A DNA stretch of 64,000 nucleotides from Mucor racemosus (Eukaryota; Mucoromycota; Mucoromycetes; Mucorales; Mucoraceae): contig JAPEHQ010000001.1 of NCBI GenBank assembly GCA_027405735.1, forward strand, positions 6,820,001 through 6,884,000. Direction: 5' to 3'. Each line of letters starts with the position of its first letter. The stretch's first letter is position 1. Both the position numbers and the translations under genes were made by a program. Below, in pieces: positions 47,520-59,320 of this stretch. The notes beneath the pieces were generated by a model. It did no database searches. It was not told the DNA's origin and saw only the letters and a program-made list of their open reading frames with translations.

Positions 47520-50500
47520 TTAATTAGGACAGGTACCACGAGGTTGTCCACCAGGACATCCCATAGTACTGCATGTTTTACAAAACCGTGGTCTTTTTAT
47601 ACGATTTATACTTACAGAACCCAAAGCAGGTTGTGATTGTATACTTAAAATTCTTGGAATAGGTTGAGAATCCAATACAACTGGATGAGCGACGGGAAGG
47701 GAGGAAGAACGGTTTGGAGCAGGAACCAATGCACGTTGTTGGCGGTTAGCTGAAGCAACGGATGGTTCCTCCAATATGGACTGAACGGTACGAGTAGCAG
47801 GAAAATCTTGGAGTTGCTGGAATGTTGATGTTGATGCAACTGGTGCTCTTCTTTCTGGATTTTGGACCAAGACATTCATTTTTCGAAGAGTAAGGCGGTT
47901 GTCTATTCTTGCATTGACGATCTTCAGAGATTTGAGCTTTTTATTGTAGTATGCTTTTAATTGCTCTGGTGTCTTGTAAAATATAGCGATGCCATCGCTA
48001 GTAGAGCACCAATGTTTGCAAAGCTTCAAAAAATCGGGAGAAGTTCTTTTACCATAATCATTGAATTGGTTGTTTGCTTGATCAAAGATAAGGTGTTTGA
48101 ATTTATTTCTCTCTTCTGTAGTATGTACATGGACAATGGCAAACTTGGTGCCTTGTAATTGAGCCAGATATTCATAACTGTCGAAGAGGATGTTTACTTC
48201 AGAAGCAAATGTGACAATTGGCAATGCTGATACTTGCAAAAATGAATCCAATTTTGTTGCTTGAGAGATTGATGCTGGTGTTGTGGCCGTGGTGGATCTT
48301 CTTTGAACGTTTTTAGATCGACTTGAAACTCTATTATCAGGTTTTGGAGTGTAGGATTTCATAGAGAAAAAGTTTACCAAAGGAGAAGGAAGGGGTGTGA
48401 TACCAAACGTCTCTTTTGAAGAAGCAAAATCAATGGGAGAGAGATTATTCATGCAAAAGTAGGAAGCTTGTTTGGGCAAAAGAAGATGGTAACGAAGCGC
48501 ATTTATTGAATGAATCAACCAAGGTTCGAAATGGCCAACGTATTTCTTGTTCAACCTATGTTTAGAGCCAGCCTAATAGCAGAAATTTGGTTAAAACTGT
48601 ATCTAATCTACAAATTAAAGAACTTACATTTGCATTATGTCTTAAACGGTAATCAGCAAGAGCAGCATCAGCAAGTCGAATACTACCATTAATGCTCGAA
48701 AATTTTCTTACAATATTGGAATGTACACCTCCTATAGCACCAGATAATTAATGTTAGATTTATTTCGTATTGAACATTGTTATTGTTTATTACCTTCCAA
48801 ACTATTTGTTCCACGACAACAATGATATTTTGCAAGACCATTACTATCATATCCATATAAAGTGTATAAAGGGATACCTTCAGGATCCGAAACATGGCCT
48901 AAACGAACTGTTTCTAACACATTGTCTGCTGTCTTCTTGGCATCTCTATCAAATAATGGAAGGTTGATATCTGTGCAAATTATAGGACCATATTCATCAA
49001 ACAGCTTCTTGAGTAAAGGAAGCAACTGATTAGCGGGAGGAATTCGACGCTTGACACGGCTCCAAACCCAAGCAGAATTGGTCACAACTTTGTAATCCCA
49101 GGTAGTGTTCATTGATTCTAGAACTCGAGAAACATTGGCTTTGTCAGCTGGATCAGGAACTAGGAGAATGTCTCGGAACTTGGCCTTGAACTCAGAGCAC
49201 AAAGTATGCTTAATTGGCACCTTGATCATGTCAATTAAATGAAAGACATCTTTCAATACCCTACTAGTATGTGTAGAAGTCGTATCATTATTGGTAGCAG
49301 CATTTCCTACAACAGTGTTAGGCCCATCTTCATTTAGTAGCTCAGAATATCTTTGTAATTCATTAGCTTGGTTGTTGTTAATAGCTTGAGCAACTGAATT
49401 CCTCATGTTACCACCATTACCGCTATTCAGAGGACATTGTCGAAGCATAACCTTGTTGACAACAACAAAAGAATGCGAACAGCCAGTATTATCCAATGTC
49501 TTTTTAGGGCCATGCTCTGGAAGACGCATGTTTGGTTTTAATACTTCTGTGATTTCAACAAGCACAGATTTGTTGCTCTTCAAGTTTCTTCTCATAGGGA
49601 CACCAAAAGCTTGAGAAGATTTCTCTCTTATGTAGCCAAATGCCGAAGGAGTCATAGACAGAGAGTTTCTTGGGAAAAGAGCGACATATGTGTCAACGGG
49701 AGGAATGTCCAAAAATGATGTATAAAGGGTTTCAACAGATTTTGCCTTGCAATATACGCGAAGCATAAAATAAGTTTCCAGAGTCAATCTTTGCACTTGG
49801 GCATCATCAAGAAATTCGGCTTCCCACCTTCCAGATTCAACGAGTGTAGGCTCCTTTGGAAATTTCAGGTCGAAGAAAATTCTGCAGAAATCTGTCAATG
49901 TACTACCAGAACCATTTGGGCATCGATTATTGCAAAATGAAGTAAATCCAACAGAGTTTCTAATTTGCAGTAATAAGGCAGGATATTGCTCATTTAGACT
50001 TGCAACAAGTACGTTCAATCGAGTTCCAATTTTACCAATGCTTGAATCTTCAAAAATCCTTCGTAAAGCAGAAGAAAAATTGTTGTTGATAATTTTGAAA
50101 ATGAAGACCTTACAATCTAAAGTTGCGATTGATATACGAACTACATTGCGACCATTGATTGAAGATCTCTTGTAATTAATCAAGACAAAAAGACCAGAAT
50201 AATTACTCAAAATACTGAGGCAGTGATTGTTCATCTCCTCAACTGTATTGCTGACAATTATTTCGAGACCATGAGGGATTGTAGCAACCGGAAGGCCATC
50301 GATGGGTTGTACATTTTCCAAAAGTGAAGGTAAATGCTCTTCCAGAAAATTACTATCGGTTCTAACATTGTCCGTATAAAAGATCTTGGGCTTTTCATAT
50401 CCGTACATAGTATACGCATTCCACAATTTGTCGAAGGAAGTTATCAAATGAATGAGTGATTTTGTCAAAACGAAAGATTGTAATCTTATCTCTTCATATT

Positions 50501-51967
50501 CATTTGTTACTGTATATAAAGCATCAAAAACATTTACACCACTAGCAAGTGGACTGATGTTGCTTGCTGCCTTGAATGTATGATCACCTTTCAATATAAC
50601 ACCATCAACTTTCATAATTTGATTATCAAGATGTGGTCTGAGCGTTGCTATCAAAGATGTATAAACAAAACTGAGATAGTTTGCTGAAGGATAATAACCA
50701 TTATAACCATCCTTATCATTGAATTTTGAGAATTCAGGAGCAGGAACTGGGAGAGAAATCAAACTGGAGCTATTATCGACTCTGTATTTGTAGTTGGCCA
50801 AGTACTGGAACTGAAGCGTATCATATCTTTTAAGATGCAATTCTTGTAGGATATTACTAAGTCTAAGTGGACCAGTTGAGGATTGCACCAAAGGACGCAT
50901 CAAGTCAGCAAGGTCTCTTGATATACCACTTCTTTTAGTCAAGAAAGCAGGGAATTCAGCCTGTGCAATGATAGGAAGTTGTCTAATGAGTTCAGTGTCG
51001 GTACCAATTATTCTGCAACTACATTTATTACATTTGTAAAAGCATGACATGAGGTAAAAGCAACTATGTATACAAATAATTTGTTAATACAAAGGAAAAT
51101 TTACGACAATTGTTTATATACATACTCTTTAATATCAATAATCCTTCTGGCAAGCGGGCTCTTGGTATATCCATCATTAATCATGAAACGAGGTACAGAA
51201 TCATTCTTTGCACATTCAGGGCATTTAAACTTTTGGTTATCATTGTAAAACAGGTAATGAGGAAACCAAAGAAAGACTCGTGGTTGCAAAACACATTTCT
51301 GATCTGCTGTTACACTCTTCTTCAATTTAAAAAAGGCAGCTTGTTGAGAATACCAAAATGTACCATCCTTGTAGGCTTGTGGCATTTCATTTCGCTGAAA
51401 CTTTTTCTGGATTGATTCAAGATATTCATTCAAACTGGATGAATCTCCATTTGTTGTAATGTCATCCTCAATTCTATCAAACATGTCGCTATCAACATCA
51501 ACTTCTTGTTCGTATTCGTCATACTCAATGTCGATTCCATAGCTGTTACTTTCAGTTAAATCGACGCTTTGATTATAAATCGATGGGATCTAAAGTGGTT
51601 TTTTTTATTATTAAAATCATATAAATACATAGCACATGTTTGTATATATATATATTACCTCTTCTATATCACTTGATCCTTCATCATTATCAGAATTACC
51701 ATCACTAGAATCCATCGAATCACTTGCAGAATTACTGTCACCGGCAGAGACATCATCCACACTGGCAGAGGCATTATCAATATCAATATTGCTTGCTGAG
51801 GTACTAGCACCGACACCGAAATGGGATAACAAACTTGTTTGGTTTTGACAGCTAGTTAGCCCCTTATTTACAGGAGGTCGGCCAGCGTTAGGATTTGCTC
51901 CTCCTCGACGTCTACCTCTTTTACCGCCTAAATTAGATCTTCTTCCTCTAATAGGCATAATAATCAA
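47520..51967 (-). CDS. DUF6729 / DDE-like transposase with degenerate 3'-5' exonuclease domain
   Basis: Five exons (51967-51659, 51589-51105, 51063-48794, 48731-48628, 48572-47520) give 1406 residues in one intact frame. Order of parts: basic RGRR N-terminus; acidic Ser/Asp linker; a zinc domain with RVFLWFPHYLFYN, CPEC and CNKC (DUF6729-like); a DDE-like core with Asp425 in LKGDHTFKA and Asp496 in FYTDNVRTDSNF; a region resembling RNase D/WRN 3'-5' exonucleases (NVVRISIATLDCKVFIFKI ... LTLETYFMLRVY) but without the DEDD acids; then CCRGTNSLEGGVHSNIVRKF, ADYRLRHN and a C-terminal Cys-rich knuckle (RPRFCKTCSTMGCPGG). This layout is typical of mobile-element proteins in fungi and corals; how it acts is undescribed as far as I know. 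The start could also be ATG 51958. Confidence 0.72.
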
Positions 51968-52898
51968 AATAAATTAAGGAAAATCAAGTATCTTTGATCT
52001 ATTTAATCTTTATATATGTGCCTTTTTATTAAGACAAAAAAACTTTAACAAACTAATTTTATGGTATCACCGTGGTAAATTTACAAATTAAGGGACTCCG
52101 TTTTCTAATGATGGCCTTGATGTAAAACATATTTACGCTCAGAATAATAATTTTTACGATCAACAAATTAACTGAAATCTAAACTAATTTATTTGGTGTT
52201 TATTATGATATTTTCTTTATTCAAATCTGTGATTCATGAGTGCATTTCGATCAACAATGACCTATATACTATATTTGATTGGATGCTTTTGGAGAACCTT
52301 TGATTGGATAGATTTTTGCTTTTGGCGGTTATTTGATTGGCTTTTCTATTTTTTGGAGGCATTTCTACTGGCTAAATTATTCTTTGGAGCAATTTTAATT
52401 GGTCACGTTTCCCATAGTTATGGCCATATAGCCGTAAGGGTCGAGAGGCCGGATTTCAGTAGATTTTTATGACCCAAGAAAAATCAAGTAAAAAATATAG
52501 CAAGTAAATATGCATTTAGAGAAATCGTTTGAACACTTTTTACGCTTCAAGAAATGATTAAAAGTAACTTAATTAATCCTTTAAAATTGTATCCGTAAGG
52601 CGATTTTGATAGGAATTATTCCTTTGTATGTACCTCAAGTGCTTGAGGAAGCAAACGAACTTATTGAAATAATGGCCGAAAGCCCTAGAAGCGTCTACAG
52701 GAACTCTTGCTTACATATTTTACGTGATCGATATACAGTACAAAGCCTGCTGAATAACTCAATTGCTAATACGCTGGGTTTCAACGCACTGGGACCTGCA
52801 ATATTACATGAGCATTAATAATCCTTTGAAATTGTACAGTATAAATACTCCACAAATTTTCATAATAAAATTCTTAAATTCACTCAAAAACAATTAAA
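51968..52898. other. Intergenic region with degenerate tandem repeat
   Basis: At 52268-52400 phrases like tttggagaacctttgattgg recur about every 36-40 bp. A pair of similar words (ttaattaatcctttaaaattg at 52570, ttaataatcctttgaaattg at 52815) flanks a 213-bp open frame that shows no domain. No gene is supported. Confidence 0.5.
52840..52847 (+). promoter_or_regulatory. TATA box of ZNG1
   Basis: TATAAATA stands 52 bp before the ZNG1 start codon, a normal distance for a fungal TATA box with a short leader. Confidence 0.5.
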
Positions 52899-54055
52899 AT
52901 GACTAGTCGTATCCCAGTTACAATTATTACAGGCTTTTTGGGTTCTGGAAAGACAACACTTTTAAATCAAATCTTGGACGAAAATCATCAATCAACTACC
53001 AACAATCTACGCATTGCTGTTATTGAGAATGAATTTGCTGCAGCGTTTGGTATCGAGAATGAAATATTACATCAAGATAAAATCGAAGATATACAGAATC
53101 TATATGAATTCGGAATGTAAGTATCTAGATAGTCTTTCCTTTTGAAAATGGCAAATGACTAATCGGTCATTATTACAACTTTAGGGGCTGTGTATGCTGT
53201 TCCTCAAGTGGCGAATTGATCAATGCACTTGTAGAAATTGCTATGCGAAATGAGCATGAACCAAAAGATAAGCGCATTCAACATGTCATCTTAGAAACAA
53301 CCGGGTTAGCTGATCCAACACCAATTTTGCAGCTCATAGCTCAAGGCGCAGATAAAAGAGGAACCGACGATATCGTTCAAAACTACTATATAAACGGTAT
53401 TGTGACATTATTAGACAGCAAGCATTTCCATCAAAATTTAGCGTCATTATCAACATCATCAACTAGTTACAAAAACGAATTACTGGCACAAGTATTAACA
53501 ACAGACTCAATCATCTTGAATAAAGTTGATTTACTGACAAATGAACAACAAGATATTAAGAGCATAACAAAATTCATTCGCCAATATAATACAACAGCCA
53601 AAATATTCACAACATCATTTGCTAAAGTTCCAATTCAGGAAGCTATATTCAATTTGAGGCCTGAGAGAAGCGCACAAGAAACTATCGACATGATACAATC
53701 ACAAGCAAATGATGAAGCACAAAAGAAGCATGATCCTTCCATCGAACAAACCATGCTGCTAGCTCCTGGCTTTGTGGATCTGGCTGGTGTGCAAAGTTTC
53801 ATCAAGGATACAACATCTAAGGGTCAAATTTATCGAGTAAAAGGTGTATTAGCACTGAAACAAAATCCCAAAATCAAATTTGTTGTGCAAGGCGTTAATA
53901 ATGATCAATTGAGTATAACAGAGCATGGTCCATGGCTTCCAGAAGAAGTGCAAGAGAGTAGAATTACTTTAATCGGTAAAAACGTAATGGAACAATGTAA
54001 TCAATTTGAAAAAGAGTTTCAAAAGCATTTATTAAAGATTAATAAAGAACTATAA
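52899..54055 (+). CDS. ZNG1: Zinc-regulated GTPase metalloprotein activator (CobW family)
   Basis: Two exons (52899-53116 and 53185-54055) give 362 residues. P-loop GFLGSGKTTLLNQ at residues 12-24, IENEFAAAFGIE, the zinc-binding CxCC motif in GCVCCSSSGEL (formed at the exon join), LETTGLADPTPI and NKVDLL mark a COG0523 GTPase. The CobW C-terminal domain contains IYRVKGVLAL and ITEHGPW. ZNG1 delivers zinc to methionine aminopeptidase 1 in yeast and animals and is important when zinc is scarce. The intron splits a Met codon right before GCVCC, so the metal site depends on correct splicing. Its stop codon overlaps the stop region of the ferric reductase on the other strand. Confidence 0.9.
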
Positions 54056-55889
54056 TTCAAATCTTTCTTTTCTAATAGCCCATGAATTATATAAGCAAAG
54101 ATTATTTAACTTTACAATGGTGCTTTCATGAGCACAAACACCAACAGCTGTAGTGTTTCCTTGCTGATTTAATTCTTGAAATAAATCATGATAATTAGGT
54201 CGACAAGATGCTGTGAATTTGATGTAGGTTAAATTATCGGGTATACTATAATTTTCTTCAGGATCTGATAATCCTGTAATGTAGATTTTGATGTTTAAAT
54301 CTAATTGCATTGAATCGGAAAATCGTTCAAATTCTTGTTCAAATGCATAAAATGTATCTATGAAAAGGAATCTTTGAGTATAGTTCTCTTTCATTTAAAA
54401 TATCAATGTTACCTATAACGTGAATACTCCATATCAGGTTGACTGATTTTGTTTTAATGGCATGTTGTTTTTGTTCTATATATTGTAAAACGGAAATCCA
54501 AGGTGTAATGCCCATGCCCTCCGCTACTAAAACGACAGATTCAAAATCTCCAAACTCTGCTCCTGAACTAGTTACATAGGGTCTACCTAAAGGTTTACTG
54601 ATTCTAGCTTTAATAATTTTCGATTCTGATTGAGCTATATCGTATAATGGTCTAGTGCGATTTCCAGTTGCTTTGATGTAAAATGTAAAGAGCTGGTTAT
54701 CCATTGGCTTAACGAGTGATTCGTTTGTTGATTCATCAGCAGTAGCTTCGTCGTCGTCTTCTTTGAGTGCATCATTTCCATCTATCCTACAAATCGAAAA
54801 CGGATGTGCGTATATCATGGCAGCCCATGAAGATGGCGATAGAGAAATAAATGCAAATTGTCCTGGGATCAATCCAGCACTCATAGAATATGGTATATTA
54901 CATTTAACTTTTATAATATCCCCTGGCAAGGCCTCTGCCATCAGCATGTTGGTTCTATAAGATCTGTCTAATTGATCCATGACCCAGAATAAAAGGACAG
55001 TTACGTAAAATACATAAAATGACCAATGATGGAAACAACCACAAAATATCAAAATAACGAAAGCGGCTAAATGTGTAATTCGAAACAATCTGTACGAGAT
55101 GAGTCGAATAAGCGAATGTGATCCAAATACTAGTAAAAGCATTGCACTTAGCATCAATATGCCTGTGCTATGTCGTGTATTTGATGTAAATGTAGCTATA
55201 ACATTATAGTCCTGTTTCTTGTAGTTGTTTTGTATTTGATAGGATGCATGGTATAGAACTTGAGAAAATCCAATACGTCCAAACCAACCATGCCAGCGGA
55301 TCGTCTCGTTCACTTCAAAAAAGTACCGTTGAATAATTGATAATTTGGCCGATAGTAATACAGAGAAAGCAATATTGGTTACTGCAAGTTGTGCAGCTCG
55401 ATTACTTAGTGATTGTATGTACATGTTGGGATCCTCGAAACCCCCATGAGGATCGTTTTCTGGTACAGTTCCATTGGCAGTACTGAATAATAAAAATACG
55501 TTGAGGGTGATGACAGATCCAATTTTAAATAGATCGATTAAAGAAAAAGTGATGCAGGAAAACAATTGTCTTTCGTATCTAAGCAAACGCTGCCATGAAC
55601 TGGTTTTCGATGTCCAAGACAAGCCTAGTAACTTGGATCTTTTGTATCTTACTTGTTGTATCCAGGAGCGAGCAAGTAATATTAAATTACTAATGGTAAG
55701 AATAGCAATATATGCTAATAAAGTTGTATTATCTCGATGATAATGTTGTTGCTGTGTAATAACAGTGTCTTGCTTATCGACGGAAGGGGTATGATGTATA
55801 GATACAACGGCAAGGTATGAATTCAACTGTATCAAAATACCTGCAATAAATAAAGAAATCACACTATAGGCTAATAGTCTTTTGATCAT
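54050..55889 (-). CDS. Ferric reductase-like transmembrane protein
   Basis: Two exons (55889-54413 and 54357-54050) give 594 residues. It has an N-terminal hydrophobic anchor, several membrane helices, and paired haem-ligand histidines: HGWFGRIGFSQVLYH and, in a later helix, HLAAFVILIFCGCFHH. The FAD domain has PGQFAFISL and HPFSIC; the NAD(P)-binding part has VVLVAEGMGITPW and VNLIWSI. This is the FRE/NOX superfamily, moving electrons from NADPH through FAD and two haems across a membrane. Iron or copper reduction is the most likely task; a NADPH oxidase is less likely given the fungal FRE-like layout. The intron (phase 1) joins IHVI to DTFYAFEQEFERF. An acidic linker (KEDDDEATADEST) is inserted in the FAD domain. 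Confidence 0.85.
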
Positions 55890-56849
55890 TGTGTGAAGGG
55901 CATCAAGACATAGGTCCCAAAAAAAAATCTATAAAAAGATATACGGTATATAAAGCCAAGCCCAAAAGAATTAATTTATATAATTTAGTTCTAATTTGGG
56001 TATCGCTAATTTAGATTCAGACGACTGTAGTTAGTATTAGACAATGATTTGTAATTGCTGCTTCCTTTTTTTATTTCAATAAGGTATTGAAAAACAGAAA
56101 ATATGATAAAATACTTGAGATACTACAGCTCAGATTAGCTCTTAAAAATTAAATTTACTATGCTCTATGGTTTAGAATAAACTCTTTGATTTTCTGAGCT
56201 CACCTTTTCACCAGGAATATTATAGCATGTATTACCAGATATTAAGTATTGTACTCGTTCCTGTACGTTCCCTGCACCAAAGAAAACATCAACAAGTATG
56301 GAAAGACAATGAAAGAGATCGGTGAAATTAAAATCTATTATACAATTAACCCAAACCAATTAATAATAGTATCAGCAAGTAGAATTTAGGAGATGTCCAT
56401 GACATGCTAAAAGTACATTACCTCATCAAAGAACGACAACAATTGGCTGAAAATAATAAGAAATCTTCTCAATCTTTCAGTTTGTGTAAATAAAAAAAAA
56501 GGCTGGAAACAAATGCTTTGTGAAGTAATTCTAATGGAAGCCATGGAGTAATTGGATGCGTACGTAAATTTATTAAGCAAATTAATGACTCAAAAAGGCT
56601 TTTGTCATTACAAAAAAATGGCTAATCGGATCAACAGTATTGATAAAATGCAAATGCTAATGTAAAAACACTTAAGAAATATGGAGAATAACCAAACCAA
56701 GTGACTAATTTACCTCAGTTTTTTAATAATTTTCTTATTATCCAGTGTTTAATTCAGTTGCTCGAATATGAAAAGCCTTTATTATTAGCAGTATTATTTA
56801 ATACTATAAACTAGTAGCGCCTTTCTGTTCTCATTTTTTGATCCAATAT
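55890..56849. other. Intergenic region, no gene
   Basis: AT-rich. TATA-like atataaagcc at 55950 may belong to the ferric reductase promoter. The frame 56359-56165 is short and without a domain. Confidence 0.5.
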
Positions 56850-56940
56850 TACGGAAAATGATTTATTCGACTTAGTAGAAAATTCGATTTAGCAGACACT
56901 TTTCTCCCTCCCAACGATTCCACTAAATCGAATCACGACT
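56850..56940. mobile_element. End fragment of a pogo/Tigger-like DNA transposon
   Basis: The block ends with ccactaaatcgaatcacgactg followed by TA and contains three more variants of the word tcgatttag/tcgacttag. Read from the right it begins CAGTCGTGATTCGATTTAG, a style of end common to pogo-like and Tigger-like MITEs with TA targets. The matching left end is not found; F2 starts immediately to the right. Confidence 0.45.
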
Positions 56941-58463
56941 GTAGTTAAGTGCAATCATTGCTACTAAATCGCATAACCAAGATGTTGTGTTTGCCTTAGG
57001 ATTTTTAAAAGGGTTTAGTAGCATGCTTTATCAAACTTACTTAGATGTTAAATACTCACCATATGCTATTATCATCTTGTTTTTTATTTAATTGCTGTAT
57101 TATTAAAAATCAAGCTTTCCATAGCTTATAATAATGACAGTGGGATGTTTCTGATTTTAGATTGACATATATCATAAGGAGGGCTGATGATACGTTTGAT
57201 ACTGCTGTAGATGGAACCAGTCAATTTAATTTATGAAATTTGAATGCAAATACCGAGGAAAGATTTGTAAGTACTTAAGTTGGTTCTGGTAAAGCATTGA
57301 ATAAATTGGCTTGGGACAAAGAAATTAAAAAGGTGGCAATAGATTCCGGTGATGGTCATGTTTATGTTTATGATATTGGAGAGGTAAGAGTAAAAAAAAA
57401 AAACTTAATGTAAATCACCTCTAGCGCAATAATTATAAAGTATGACTATATTATCATCAAATAAACTACCACACAATATTAATATGTACAAATATTTACA
57501 GTAATAAGCTTGAATCCAGTGGGTACAGCATCGTAAGTTCTTGAAAAAGTTATGAGGTATTATAAAATCTCTTATTTTTAAGACTTACACGGCTTATAAG
57601 CGGAATATTAATTAAGAAAATTATTCTTGTCCAGATCATTAATTTTGACATTTTTAAATTTTTTTTTCTGATTTTGCAAATCTAGAGTGAATTATACTAC
57701 CAATTATAAAAGCAAAAAATATACACATATACAGAATTTAGCGCTCTATTTTCTGAAAAAAAAATAACAAACGTTTTTATTGCAAAATATTACATGAAAA
57801 TCCTTTAATCAAAAAACCGTTTTTGGGCCAAAAATGCTAAGTTTTATTAATTAACATTTAATATTAAGTTTTTATAAAATGCATATTAGCTATGGCTACA
57901 ATTTTCTCTCACAATGTAGTATGTTTAAACGTTGATTTTGGTACTAAAATTTGATTTTTCTATTTTTTGATCAAAATCATGAGTGTTGGTAAAGATAAAA
58001 TGAGCCCCGAAAATGTCAGCTACAAAATCTGAATTTTCAGACCGTATGTGGTTAAATATAAGAAAAGTAAAAAAAAAAAAAACGCTTTTTTTATTTTAAG
58101 CGTAGATATACCATAGTATAAGAGACTTAGCCGTTCAATCTTGCTATGCTCAATTACGGTGTCGCTCTGCGGGCTCGCTTTTTCAATTTTTTGATTAATG
58201 TATGATATGGAAGCCGTTTTTCTGGTAGAAAATTTTATGTTTCTATTATAGTAACATATATTGCCTATTTTACTTTAGTTTATAGTTCAGGCGCTGTAAT
58301 GCTGCTTTTACATTCGCTGAAATGTGCAATTTAGCAGGGTTTTAAATGCGTTAAATAATGTAAAGCCTTGAAAATCCTTTTATACGTGTGTCGTTTCTCT
58401 CTTTTTGCTTTCATATTCCAACGATATATTCACCGTTTGATAAGATATATCGCATATCAGACT

Positions 58464-58745
58464 ATCAATGTAATGAGTCAAATATTTCAGTTTCATTCAT
58501 GCAAAACCTTGCCTCATTCCTTATATAAATACTACAAGGAAATCATTACATGATCCCTTGTAGATTTATCTGTGTTGTTACACTCCTTTTACTTTTATTT
58601 CTTCACTAATAAATATTTAATTTACAAATAAAAACACCAACCTTCATCAATCCAGTGATCACCAATTTATAATAGCAAGAATAATATCTATAAGCATATT
58701 ATCCACCTTTGTTGTTAGTCCAAAATTATAGATCATTACAATCAA
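58464..58745. repeat. Solo LTR (272 bp) with ATCAA target duplication, inside F2
   Basis: The LTR is 58469-58740, beginning TGTAATGA and ending TCATTACA (8-bp inverted ends), flanked by ATCAA at 58464-58468 and 58741-58745. The F1 copy shows the empty site with a single ATCAA (15357-15361). A TATATAAAT word at 58522 and AATAAA words near 58610 fit the U3/R layout of an LTR. It is unrelated in sequence to the LTR at 12538. Confidence 0.92.
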
Positions 58746-59320
58746 GCTGGTATTCTTTTCTTGTATATGAATACGCATTCTAACATAAGGGACTAATGTT
58801 TTAATATAGGTAGCAGTCTATATTAGAGACTGATATTTTTATTTAACCGCATTGTAAGATCAAATATCATTATTTATTACTGTATTGTTGGATGTATTTC
58901 TTGATTACCAGATCAAATCGAAGGCAATGATATTTATACAGTATCTAATTAATAAAAAGCTAGAACTGGCTACGAACCCACGAAATGTTCCAAAAAAGCG
59001 ATAAAATTTTAAATGATATAGAAACAAAAATAAAGAATAATCTAGTGTTTTGTTTAATAACCATAATTTTAATCGTAGCTACTGTATACTTGAAAACAAA
59101 CCTTTTTACCGTTGACAATCCGTAAGCTAAATAGTAAGTTTAAAGAAGAAGGTTAATTTGTTTAAATTTTATAGGTGATAAAGTAACATCTATAATCTTA
59201 GATTTGGCTTGCATACAAACTTAAGCAATAATTGTTGTTTAAGTTTAAGCTCGAGCAAAAGCCATTGTTGCTGTCACCTTAAAAGCTATAAACATATTCA
59301 CAAATGATGATAATCGTAAA

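Noticed and set aside
47961..48158. Plus-strand frames inside the DUF6729 gene
   Set aside because: Shadows of the long, domain-supported minus-strand frame.
52606..52818. 70-codon frame MIGIIPLYVPQVLEEANELI... upstream of ZNG1
   Set aside because: It has an amphipathic helical look, but no homology I can name and no splice or promoter support; it is bracketed by a short direct repeat, so it is more likely chance.
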